19,071 bases of DNA, taken from positions 1 to 19,071 of the forward strand of contig CAMWXO010000017.1 of NCBI GenBank assembly GCA_947178245.1, in the 5' to 3' direction. Below the pieces are notes generated by a model. That model was not told the DNA's origin and searched no databases. It saw nothing but the letters and a program-made list of their open reading frames with translations. This DNA comes from an uncultured Porphyromonadaceae bacterium. GTDB lineage: Bacteria > Bacteroidota > Bacteroidia > Bacteroidales > Muribaculaceae. This document shows, in pieces, positions 6,929-14,873 of the stretch (position 1 is the stretch's first letter; every line of letters starts with the position of its first letter). A program made the translations under genes and the position numbers.

Positions 6929-8215
6929 ATGATACGATATTTCAAGCAGGCGTGGGGATCTCTCAGGAAGCAGCCGCTGCTGAGCATAGTCAGCATAGCC
7001 GGAACGGCACTCGCCATCTTCCTGATCATGATCATCGTCATGATCGACGAGGTGAAGGTGACGCCCTTTGCGCCTGAGAGCAACCGCGACCGCTGGCTCG
7101 TGCAGACAGCAGCCTCCATCGGCAACAAGGAGTGGGGCTCCACTCCCGAAAGCAATTCATCTAACGGAGGTATGGGATATAACCTTATCCGGCAAACTTT
7201 TTATGAGATGAAACTCCCCGAGGCGGTGGGATGCTTCACATGGACCAATACCGAAAGCCATCTCTCTGTGCCCGGCAAGACGCCTTTCGGAGCCATGAGA
7301 AAGGATACGGATCACGGATTTTTCAATGTGATGGACTTCACGTTCCTGTCCGGAAAACCTTTCACCGAGGCCGATGTGGAATCAGGACTGCAGGTGGCCG
7401 TGATCAACGAGACCCTTGCCCGGAAACTGTTTGACACCACCGACTGCGTGGGCCGGGAATTTTCGATCGACCACGTGCCCTACCGCGTGAGCGGAGTGGT
7501 GAAAGACGTGAGCAACATGACTTCTCACGCCGAAGCCGACCTCTGGGTGCCCCTGACATCGAACGGCACCGACAAATTCACATGGTGCACCTATATGGGA
7601 TCGCTGAGCGCCATCATCGTGGCGCCGAGCAAAGCCGACTTCCCTGCCGTGCGCGAGGAATACGCCAAGGTGTGGGATAAGTTCGAGGCCGAAGTAGCCG
7701 AGGCCGGATGGGAATTTTACCGCCGCCAGCGTCCCTACGACCAGTTTACCGCCGTAAACACCCGCTCGGGCAACATGGAGCCCGATATGGACGGAGTGTG
7801 GAAGCACAACCTTCTCGTCTATGCCATCCTTCTGCTCATTCCGGCCATCAACCTCAGCAGCATGACGCAGAGCCGCCTGCGCCACCGCAGGGAGGAGATA
7901 GGAGTGCGCCGGGCATTCGGAGCGACAAAGACAGCCATCATGGGCGAAATCTTCATCGAAAGCCTCGTCATCACAGTCATAGCGGGTCTCATCGGCCTTG
8001 TACTCAGCATAGCCTTCATTTTCCTGGGGGGAAAGACAGTGCTGGCTGGAGGAGCCGACGTCACGGGGCTCTCCTTAGGAATGGTATTCAATGCGGAGGT
8101 GTTCGGCATAGCACTCTTCTTCTGCTTCCTCATGAACCTTATCTCCGCCACTTTCCCCTCATGGCAGGCATCACGCACAAACATAGTCAATGCCCTCTCG
8201 GGAGGCAAAAAGTAA
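6929..8215 (+). CDS. ABC transporter permease C (FtsX/MacB type)
   Basis: This 428-residue permease has helix 1 at about 18-39, a periplasmic MacB_PCD-like domain (about 40-290), and three C-terminal helices (about 294-311, 343-366, 390-408). The FtsX segment EIGVRRAFGATK (323-334) and the IPAIN turn at about 304-308 correspond closely to permease A. The periplasmic VAVINETLARKLF and FSIDHVPYRVSGV stretches also match A in order and spacing. It probably pairs with permease D, which starts 13 bases downstream of its stop, and uses the ATPase just upstream. The similarity to A suggests that the A-B and C-D pairs arose by duplication and then diverged strongly. Confidence 0.88.
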   Translation: MIRYFKQAWGSLRKQPLLSIVSIAGTALAIFLIMIIVMIDEVKVTPFAPESNRDRWLVQTAASIGNKEWGSTPESNSSNGGMGYNLIRQTFYEMKLPEAVGCFTWTNTESHLSVPGKTPFGAMRKDTDHGFFNVMDFTFLSGKPFTEADVESGLQVAVINETLARKLFDTTDCVGREFSIDHVPYRVSGVVKDVSNMTSHAEADLWVPLTSNGTDKFTWCTYMGSLSAIIVAPSKADFPAVREEYAKVWDKFEAEVAEAGWEFYRRQRPYDQFTAVNTRSGNMEPDMDGVWKHNLLVYAILLLIPAINLSSMTQSRLRHRREEIGVRRAFGATKTAIMGEIFIESLVITVIAGLIGLVLSIAFIFLGGKTVLAGGADVTGLSLGMVFNAEVFGIALFFCFLMNLISATFPSWQASRTNIVNALSGGKK

Positions 8216-8227
8216 GCATCAGGAATT

Positions 8228-9478
8228 ATGAAAAGGAAACTATTGACCCAGATGCGTGCCGAATGGCGCGCCAACGTTTGGATGGCTATAGAGATGCTGC
8301 TCGTGTCGGTGGTGCTCTTCGTGCTTGCCGACAAGATATATACCGCAGTGGCCACACTCAACGAGCCCCTCGGCTTCGATTGGGAGCATTGCTATATCCT
8401 GAGAGTGCGCGAGCTCTCAGATGCATCGCCTGACTACCGACAGTATGACACGCAGGATGACCGATATGCCGACCTGCTGACACTCAAGCAGCGCCTACAG
8501 GCCCGGCCGGAGATAGAAGCGGTCACGATGAGCTCCAACGCAGTTCCCTACAACCCAAACAACTCAATGATACAGCTCGACATCGACACCTTCAGCATGG
8601 CCGACGCCCCCCTGCTCGTGCGCAGGGTGGATCCGGACTTCTTCAAGGTGTTCCGCGTGGAGGGCGCCAACGGGCAGTCAGCCGATGAACTTGGCGAAAT
8701 TCTGCAGCGGGAGAGGATCATACCCAGCGACAACGTACTGAGGCGTAAAGCCGGAATCAACACGCTGAAACCGCTGTATGGAAAGCAGATGGTATTGAGC
8801 GGCACTGACACATTAACCCTCAGGGCCTCATTCAAACCCATGAAATACAACGACTACGGCACCATCTACGGATGGGCCGGGGCATCGATGTTCGAGAGGT
8901 TTCACCCGAGCATGATGGGCTTCATGGAAGGCCTGTCGGTAAGGGTCAAGGACAATATGGACAACGACTTCATGGAGCATCTGATGGCCGACGCCGATAA
9001 GGAGCTCCGCGTGGGCAACTGGTATATCGCTTCGATCGACTCGTTTAAGACAATCAGGAAGGAATATAACCGTGGGTCCGCCACAGAGACGCGCAACGTA
9101 GTGATCTGCGCCCTCTTCCTGCTCGTGAATATCTTCCTCGGCATTCTCGGCACATTCTGGTTCCGCACCCAGCAGCGCACACGCGAGATAGCCCTGAGGA
9201 TGGTGAGCGGCGCAACGCGCCTCGACATTTTCCGACGCATTCTCGGCGAAGGCCAGATTCTTCTGCTGCTCGTGACTCCTGTCGCCATCATAATAGATTA
9301 TCTTCTCACCATATATGAGTTCACATCATGGTATGACGGCTTTTTCGAGCCGGTGCACTTCTGCGTGAGCGTGCTCGCGGCATGGGTGCTCATGGCCCTC
9401 ATGATCGCCATAGGCATCTACTTCCCCGCACGCCGGGCCATGTCAATCTCACCGGCAGTAGCCATGAAGACCGACTAA
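8228..9478 (+). CDS. ABC transporter permease D (FtsX/MacB type)
   Basis: This 416-residue permease has helix 1 (about 18-35), a periplasmic domain (about 36-288) and three C-terminal helices (about 290-312, 342-361, 376-399). The helix 2 stretch LVNIFLGILGTFWF is shared in pattern with permease B. The segment after helix 2 reads EIALRMVSGATRLD, a more diverged FtsX motif than in A or C. The protein ends with the common permease tail YFPARRAMSISPAVAMKTD. An AGGA in the 12-base gap before the ATG is one of the few Shine-Dalgarno-like sequences seen here. It is most likely the partner of permease C. Divergence of B and D from A and C suggests the two kinds of subunit have different jobs within each dimer. 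Confidence 0.86.
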   Translation: MKRKLLTQMRAEWRANVWMAIEMLLVSVVLFVLADKIYTAVATLNEPLGFDWEHCYILRVRELSDASPDYRQYDTQDDRYADLLTLKQRLQARPEIEAVTMSSNAVPYNPNNSMIQLDIDTFSMADAPLLVRRVDPDFFKVFRVEGANGQSADELGEILQRERIIPSDNVLRRKAGINTLKPLYGKQMVLSGTDTLTLRASFKPMKYNDYGTIYGWAGASMFERFHPSMMGFMEGLSVRVKDNMDNDFMEHLMADADKELRVGNWYIASIDSFKTIRKEYNRGSATETRNVVICALFLLVNIFLGILGTFWFRTQQRTREIALRMVSGATRLDIFRRILGEGQILLLLVTPVAIIIDYLLTIYEFTSWYDGFFEPVHFCVSVLAAWVLMALMIAIGIYFPARRAMSISPAVAMKTD

Positions 9479-9496
9479 TTTTTCCGGACTACAACG

Positions 9497-10987
9497 ATGA
9501 AAAGACTATTGAATCTTATATATAATGGGATCGCTGCGGCAGCCCTTGCCGCCCCGCTGGCGACGGGGCTGCCAATGGCGGCGAGGGTAATCACCCTCGA
9601 CGAGACGGTGCTGACAGCCCGCGCCCGGAGCGTGGACGCGGCAGTGGCCCTCAACCAGCTGCGCACCGCCTACTGGAGTTACCGCACCTACCGCGCCGAC
9701 CTGCTGCCGGAGGTGACCTTCAACGCCACCTTGCCTTCCTACCGGAAAAGCTACAGCCCCTATCAGCTCGACGACGGATCATATACCTTCGTGCGCAACA
9801 ATTTCATGCAGATCGACGGCGAGATATCGGTGAAGCAGAATATATGGCTCACCGGCGGATCGCTCTCGCTCAATACATCGCTCGACTGGCTGCGCCAGCT
9901 TGACAGCGGGGCATCAAACCGATTCATGTCGGTGCCGGTGGCGCTGACCCTGAACCAACCGATCTTCGGGGTGAACCACGTGAAATGGAACCGGCGTATC
10001 GAGCCGATCCGCTATGAGGAGGCGAAAGCCGAGTTTTTCAGCGCTTCGGAGCAGGTGGCTCTCCGCGCCGTAGGTTACTTCTTCGACCTGCTCATGGCGA
10101 AGGAAAACCTCGGAATCGCGCGCCAGAACTATTCCAACTCCCTAAAGCTTCATGAAGTGGCAATCGCCAAGAGGGAGATGGGGCAGATCAGCCGCAACGA
10201 CCTGCTTCAGCTCGAGCTCAACCTGCTCAACGCCGAGTCATCACTCACCGACCGCGAGAGCAACTACCGCGCGGCCATGTTCGCGCTCAAGGCCTTTCTC
10301 GACATAGAAGACGACGAAGACCTGGAGCCGAGCGTGCCCGAGGAGGTGCCGACCGGAGAACTCGTATATTCGGATGTGCTCGACAAGGCACTGGCCAACA
10401 ATTCATTCTCGCGCGAGATACGCCGCCGGCAGCTTGAGGCCGATTATGAGGTGGCGCGCGCCAAGGGCAACATGAGGAGCATCAACCTCTTCGCACAGAT
10501 AGGCTTCACCGGAACGGCAGACAACACCGCCGACGCATATTCGCGCCTGAAAGACAATCAGGTGGTGGAGATAGGCTTCTCCATCCCGCTGCTCGACTGG
10601 GGAAAGCGCCGCGGACAAGTGAAGGTGGCCGAAAACAACCGAAAGGTGGTGGAGAGCCGCATACGCAAGGAGCAGATGGAATTCAACCAGGACATATTCA
10701 TCCTCGTGGAGCGATACAACAACCAGCGCCGCCAGCTCGAGATATCACAACGCGCCGACACGATCGCTGCCGCACGCTACAACACCAATCTCGAGACCTT
10801 CATGGTGGGCAAGATATCGACCCTCGACCTGAATGATTCACAGCTGAGCAAGGATGAAAGCCGGCAGGCCATGATCAACCAGATGTATCTCTACTGGAGC
10901 TACTACTATCAGATACGCAGCCTCACGCTGTGGGATTTCGCAGCCGGAACGGGCATCGATTCCGACATAAGCAGAATAATTAAGTGA
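9497..10987 (+). CDS. TolC-family outer-membrane efflux channel
   Basis: This 496-residue protein begins with a signal peptide (about 1-29: basic start, Ala/Leu-rich core, AA before the likely cut). The mature start ITLDETVLTARARSVDAAVA is the typical first helix of the outer-membrane efflux protein family. Two long helical repeats follow, rich in Ala, Glu, Gln, Arg and Leu, for example around 203-265 and 375-440, with amphipathic strand segments such as TFNATLPSY between helices. The length fits the family. It should form a trimeric channel across the outer membrane and periplasm that docks with the adaptor encoded at 2113. It starts 18 bases after permease D, so it belongs to the same operon. 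Confidence 0.9.
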   Translation: MKRLLNLIYNGIAAAALAAPLATGLPMAARVITLDETVLTARARSVDAAVALNQLRTAYWSYRTYRADLLPEVTFNATLPSYRKSYSPYQLDDGSYTFVRNNFMQIDGEISVKQNIWLTGGSLSLNTSLDWLRQLDSGASNRFMSVPVALTLNQPIFGVNHVKWNRRIEPIRYEEAKAEFFSASEQVALRAVGYFFDLLMAKENLGIARQNYSNSLKLHEVAIAKREMGQISRNDLLQLELNLLNAESSLTDRESNYRAAMFALKAFLDIEDDEDLEPSVPEEVPTGELVYSDVLDKALANNSFSREIRRRQLEADYEVARAKGNMRSINLFAQIGFTGTADNTADAYSRLKDNQVVEIGFSIPLLDWGKRRGQVKVAENNRKVVESRIRKEQMEFNQDIFILVERYNNQRRQLEISQRADTIAAARYNTNLETFMVGKISTLDLNDSQLSKDESRQAMINQMYLYWSYYYQIRSLTLWDFAAGTGIDSDISRIIK

Positions 10988-11002
10988 TAATGATGTAATA
11001 TT

Positions 11003-11050
11003 AGCGCAAGGTGATACGTCTATTATATAGGCGGGATTTCACCTTGCGCT
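11003..11050. other. Perfect 12-bp inverted repeat between the TolC and beta-barrel genes
   Basis: AGCGCAAGGTGA (11003-11014) and TCACCTTGCGCT (11039-11050) are exact reverse complements separated by 24 bases. The hairpin would lie between the TolC-family stop and the ATG at 11069. It has no downstream T-run, so it does not look like an ordinary intrinsic terminator. An RNA processing or stability element, a leader structure, or a protein-binding operator all fit. Confidence 0.75.
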
Positions 11051-11068
11051 CTTCAATACCCCTACCGG

Positions 11069-13369
11069 ATGAACCTCAGAATTCAAGCAATAATACTGAC
11101 GGCACTCGCCGCCCTCTCCTCATCAGCGGGGGCACGCACCATACAGGGACGCGTGCTATGCGCCTCCGACTCCGCGGCAGTGGCCGGAGCCGACTGCCAC
11201 ATCATAGCCGACGGAAAGACGCAGCAGAGCGTATCGAGCGGCCCTGACGGGTCTTTCAAAATCGAGACGCAAAGCGACAAGGATGCTATCCTCGAAATAG
11301 AAAAAGACGGCTATGCCCCGGCACTCGTGACTCTGCCCGACGGCAGGAAAGGACTTGACGCAGGCGCCCTCTATCTTGAGAAAACCACCATGCTCGGCGA
11401 AGTGACGGTGACGGCCAATTCCGCGGTCTCGGCTCATGGCAAGACCATCGTATATCCCTCGGCCTCGGAAGTAAAGGCCTCGACCACGGCACTGAGCCTC
11501 TTCCAGAAGCTTCCGCTCCCGGGCCTGCTGCCCGACCCGGTGAACCGCACAATGAGTGTAGATGGAGGCTCACCCATGATCCTCATCAACGGAGTGCCCT
11601 CCACGATAGCCGATGTGAACGCGCTTCAGGCCAACGACATTGCAAAAGTGGAATACTCGCGCATCACTCCCGCCCGATATGCCGACAAGGGAGTGTCGGG
11701 ACTTCTCAGCATCACGCTCAAGAAGCGCAACGACGGCGGCAGGATATACACCTGGGCCAGAAGCGCTGTCAATACCACATTCATGGATGCCGACATCAGG
11801 GCCTCATACCATCAGGGCCCGTCGCAGTTCACATTGTCATATTCCCCGTCATGGCGAAACTACCAGCGCGTCTATGACGACATCTCGGAAAGCTATATCG
11901 GAACAGACTACCGCGTAGACCTCGAGGAGCACGACAGGAATCCTTTCCACTATTCGATGCACGACATACGGCTGAAATACGACCTGAGTCCGAACTCCGG
12001 GACACTCTTCTCGGCCACGTTCACCATCAATCCACTCGAGAACGCGTCGCGCGCATTCTCGAACAACTACGACTCATCCATCGGGAAATATGAGAACAGC
12101 AACCTGAGCAAGAGCAAGTCGCTCTCGCCCTCGCTCGACCTCTTCCTGCGTCAGGACTTCAACGAGCGTAATTCGCTCGAGGCGCAGATTGTAGGAACGC
12201 TCAACTCAAGCGACTACCGCCGCGACAACACATATATCTATCCCGACAGGGATCAGGAATCATACATAATGAACGTGGACAGCCGCCGCAGGTCGCTTAT
12301 CACCGAGGTGAGCTACATACATTCATTCAGCGACCGCACCTCGCTCTCGGGCGGAGTGCAGAACACCGTGTCGGGGAGCACCAATACCTATCTCGACTCG
12401 GACTATAAACCCCTGCTGACCGAAAACAACAACTATATCTACGCCCGGTTGGCGCAGAGCGTGGGGCGCGTCTACTTCACCGTGGCCAGCGGAGCCAAGA
12501 TGTTCTGGGTGAAGAACGACATCAACAGGCGCCGGTTTATCCGCAACCTCACATCTGTGCAGCTTACATGGAACATCGATTCACGATGGAACCTTCAGGG
12601 CTCGTTCCAGTACGCGCCCTCCATTCCCTCGCTGAGCGCCCTGACCGACTATCCGCAGCAGACAACCCCCTATCTGATCTCCAACGGCAATCCCGACCTG
12701 AAGGTGGCCGAAAACTTCACCTATCGCATTCAGGCCGCCTACAACATAAAGAAATTCTCCGCATCGGTGCAATCATATTACGCCGACGTGCGCAATTGCG
12801 TGATAAGCGACCTCTCCTATCTGGGCGACCACCTGTTTCTCTCGCAGTCGGTCAATGCAAGGAAAGCGCGCACATTCTCCAACTCCCTGACCCTGCAGGT
12901 GAGGGACATCCACGGCTTTGGCGCGAGCGTATACGCCAATCTCTCCCACTACAATACTGCCGGCGAGGGCTGGGAGCACTCGCTGACTTCCTTCTCTGGG
13001 AACGTGAGCCTATGGTGGAACAAAGGGCCCGTCACGATATCTTACTGGCGAAGCCTGCCGGGAAAATATCTGAACGGCCATGTCGTGGCCAAGGAAGAGA
13101 ACGGCGACGCCCTGCAGGTGGACTTCAGGCCAAACAAGCACTGGACTATCGGAGCGGGCTGGATGTATATGTTCGACAAGAAAGGCACCCGCTACCCCAC
13201 ATGGAACTATTCGGAGGTGAATCCGGCCTATCGTGACCGCTACATCAAGGACAATGGCAACATGATAGTGCTCTCGGTGAGCTATTCGGCCGATTTCGGC
13301 TCGATATTCCGCACAGCGCGCCGGAGCCTCAACAATGCCGACAACTCATCTTCACTGCTGAAGATGTAA
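11069..13369 (+). CDS. Outer-membrane beta-barrel protein, TonB-receptor-like
   Basis: This 766-residue protein has a signal peptide (about 1-22), a carboxypeptidase-regulatory-like domain (about 24-105, starting TIQGRVL) and a plug-like region (about 107-225). The plug region includes GEVTVTAN and a LINGVP-DIAKVEYSR pattern in the receptor-plug style. The rest is a large beta-barrel with alternating aromatic and polar strands of the OMP_b-brl_3 kind, ending near VSYSADFG. A short Ser/Asn-rich tail replaces a terminal aromatic residue, which I recall as common in this Bacteroidetes group. No clear TonB box is seen, so TonB-driven import is unproven. It lies after the TolC gene, 81 bases away with a hairpin between, and may be co-transcribed. 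Its role in an export operon is unclear: substrate recapture, surface assembly and sensing are all possible. Confidence 0.82.
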   Translation: MNLRIQAIILTALAALSSSAGARTIQGRVLCASDSAAVAGADCHIIADGKTQQSVSSGPDGSFKIETQSDKDAILEIEKDGYAPALVTLPDGRKGLDAGALYLEKTTMLGEVTVTANSAVSAHGKTIVYPSASEVKASTTALSLFQKLPLPGLLPDPVNRTMSVDGGSPMILINGVPSTIADVNALQANDIAKVEYSRITPARYADKGVSGLLSITLKKRNDGGRIYTWARSAVNTTFMDADIRASYHQGPSQFTLSYSPSWRNYQRVYDDISESYIGTDYRVDLEEHDRNPFHYSMHDIRLKYDLSPNSGTLFSATFTINPLENASRAFSNNYDSSIGKYENSNLSKSKSLSPSLDLFLRQDFNERNSLEAQIVGTLNSSDYRRDNTYIYPDRDQESYIMNVDSRRRSLITEVSYIHSFSDRTSLSGGVQNTVSGSTNTYLDSDYKPLLTENNNYIYARLAQSVGRVYFTVASGAKMFWVKNDINRRRFIRNLTSVQLTWNIDSRWNLQGSFQYAPSIPSLSALTDYPQQTTPYLISNGNPDLKVAENFTYRIQAAYNIKKFSASVQSYYADVRNCVISDLSYLGDHLFLSQSVNARKARTFSNSLTLQVRDIHGFGASVYANLSHYNTAGEGWEHSLTSFSGNVSLWWNKGPVTISYWRSLPGKYLNGHVVAKEENGDALQVDFRPNKHWTIGAGWMYMFDKKGTRYPTWNYSEVNPAYRDRYIKDNGNMIVLSVSYSADFGSIFRTARRSLNNADNSSSLLKM

Positions 13370-13371
13370 AT

Positions 13372-13399
13372 AATTGAGAATTGTGAATTGAGAATTGAG
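13372..13399. repeat. 7-bp tandem repeat after the beta-barrel gene
   Basis: Four units of AATTGAG (one with a single change) begin two bases after the stop codon region. This is the first of three different short arrays packed into about 100 bases of this spacer. Confidence 0.7.
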
Positions 13400-13419
13400 A
13401 AACAAGTTGTCAGTAGATG

Positions 13420-13446
13420 TTAATGACCTTAGAGACCTTAATGACC
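13420..13446. repeat. 9-bp tandem repeat
   Basis: Three units of TTAATGACC, the middle one with two changes, form the second array in the spacer between the beta-barrel gene and the response regulator. Confidence 0.65.
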
Positions 13447-13453
13447 TTACCAT

Positions 13454-13474
13454 CTGAAAACTGATAACTGAAAA
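13454..13474. repeat. 7-bp tandem repeat
   Basis: Three units of CTGAAAA, the middle one with one change, form the third array in this spacer, 15 bases before the perfect palindrome at 13489-13508. Confidence 0.55.
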
Positions 13475-13488
13475 CTTATTTGTTACTG

Positions 13489-13508
13489 CAGCGAACTTCA
13501 GTTCGCTG
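13489..13508. other. Perfect palindrome upstream of the response regulator (REP-like element, operator or terminator)
   Basis: CAGCGAACTTCAGTTCGCTG has exact 9-bp arms around TC and is followed by ATTTTAAA. As RNA it gives a tight hairpin with a short U-tract, a weak terminator at best. As DNA it could be an operator for the two-component genes starting at 13539. It could also be a copy of a dispersed palindromic element. The sequence alone does not decide. It is unrelated to the GTGTCCGA palindrome at 1991-2008. Confidence 0.7.
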
Positions 13509-13538
13509 ATTTTAAACCGAAAACTCACAACAGAATTC

Positions 13539-14873
13539 ATGATACTGATCGTAGACGACGACATATCGGTAAGAACTTCGCTGAGGCTGCTGCTGAAGCG
13601 CAACGGATATGAGACACACGAGGCGGCGTCTCCTGCCGAAGCGATGGCTTACGTCAGGAGCGCTCGCCCTGACCTGGTGCTTATGGACATGAATTATTCA
13701 CGGGCCACCACCGGGGAAGAGGGTATCACGCTGCTGAAGCAGGTGAAGGTGTTTCACCCCGATGTGCCGGTGATCCTCATCACGGCATGGGGCAATATTC
13801 CCCTCGCTGTGGAGGGGATAAGGGCAGGAGCATTCGATTTCATCACGAAGCCCTGGGACAACCGGCTCATGCTCGAGAGGATAGCCACAGCCCTCGCACT
13901 GACGGGAAATGCCGGAGCTACACCTGAAAAGAAATTCGACCGTTCGGGCATCATCGGGAAAGACCCGCGGCTCATGAGCGTGCTCGACACGATAGAGCGC
14001 GTCGCGCCTACTGATGCCCCGGTGCTTATACTCGGGGAGAACGGCACGGGCAAGGAGCTCATAGCCGAAGCGCTCCATGCAAATTCGCGCCGCTCGGATG
14101 CGCCGCTCGTCAAGGTAAATCTCGGCGGCCTCTCGCAGACCCTGTTCGAGAGCGAGATGTTCGGCTATAAGAGAGGAGCCTTCACCGGAGCCGTGACCGA
14201 CCGCGAAGGGCGGTTTGCAAAAGCGGAAGGAGGCACCATATTTCTCGATGAGATAGGCGATCTCGACCTGAACTCTCAGGTGAAGATGCTCAGGGTGCTT
14301 CAGGAGCATACCTACGAGCCGCTCGGCGACACGCGCACGAGGCGGGCCGACGTGCGCGTGGTGTGCGCCACAAACGCCGATCTCGAGGCCAAGATAGCAG
14401 CCGGAGAATTTCGTGAGGATCTATTCTACCGCATCAACCTCATCACGGTGACTCTACCACCGCTCCGCGAGCGCAGGGATGACATTCCGCTGCTCGTGGG
14501 CCACCTGCTTCGCTCGGCATGCGCCAAGAGCGGCAGGACGATTCCGGAAGTCTCGCCCGAGGCCATCGAGCTCCTGCAGGCTCAGCAGTGGCCGGGCAAC
14601 ATACGCCAGCTCGCCAACATGGTGGAGCGCACGCTGCTCGTGACAGCCGGTGACCGGCTCAATGCCTCAGACTTCATAGCGCAGGGCCTACGCCCCGATG
14701 CAGCCGGAGCCGAAGCGGTCTCGGCGCTCGATTCGGCCGAGAAGGCCGCCATCAGTTCGGCGTTGGCGAAGGCCGGCGGCAACCTCACCCGGGCCGCCGC
14801 ACTGCTGGGAATCACGCGCCAGACACTCTACCGGCGGCTGGCGAAACACGATATAAAGGTGAAGGGAGAATGA
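13539..14873 (+). CDS. Sigma-54-dependent response regulator (NtrC family)
   Basis: This 444-residue activator has three standard parts. The receiver domain (about 1-120) has acidic residues DDD (6-8), phospho-acceptor Asp50, Thr82 and Lys104. The AAA+ domain (about 137-365) has Walker A GENGTGKE (166-173), the sigma-54 contact loop GAFTGA (213-218), Walker B IFLDEIG (234-240), arginine-finger region FREDLFYR (291-298) and sensor II WPGNIRQL (351-358). A Fis-type helix-turn-helix (about 405-440) contains NLTRAAALLGITRQTLYRRL. An intact GAFTGA loop means it should activate a sigma-54 promoter, and a good one lies at 2052-2067 at the head of this same gene block. Its stop overlaps the kinase start as ATGA, so the two are translationally coupled partners. 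Confidence 0.95.
   Translation: MILIVDDDISVRTSLRLLLKRNGYETHEAASPAEAMAYVRSARPDLVLMDMNYSRATTGEEGITLLKQVKVFHPDVPVILITAWGNIPLAVEGIRAGAFDFITKPWDNRLMLERIATALALTGNAGATPEKKFDRSGIIGKDPRLMSVLDTIERVAPTDAPVLILGENGTGKELIAEALHANSRRSDAPLVKVNLGGLSQTLFESEMFGYKRGAFTGAVTDREGRFAKAEGGTIFLDEIGDLDLNSQVKMLRVLQEHTYEPLGDTRTRRADVRVVCATNADLEAKIAAGEFREDLFYRINLITVTLPPLRERRDDIPLLVGHLLRSACAKSGRTIPEVSPEAIELLQAQQWPGNIRQLANMVERTLLVTAGDRLNASDFIAQGLRPDAAGAEAVSALDSAEKAAISSALAKAGGNLTRAAALLGITRQTLYRRLAKHDIKVKGE

Noticed and set aside
7708..8433. A 241-codon + strand frame bridging permeases C and D
   Set aside because: Both permeases are intact in their own frames. This frame encodes an Arg/His/Pro-rich sequence typical of an off-frame reading.
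13474..13481. Bacteroidetes -7 promoter for the response regulator (CTTATTTG)
   Set aside because: The first two positions do not fit TAnnTTTG and no -33 element lies at the right distance, so no promoter is called.
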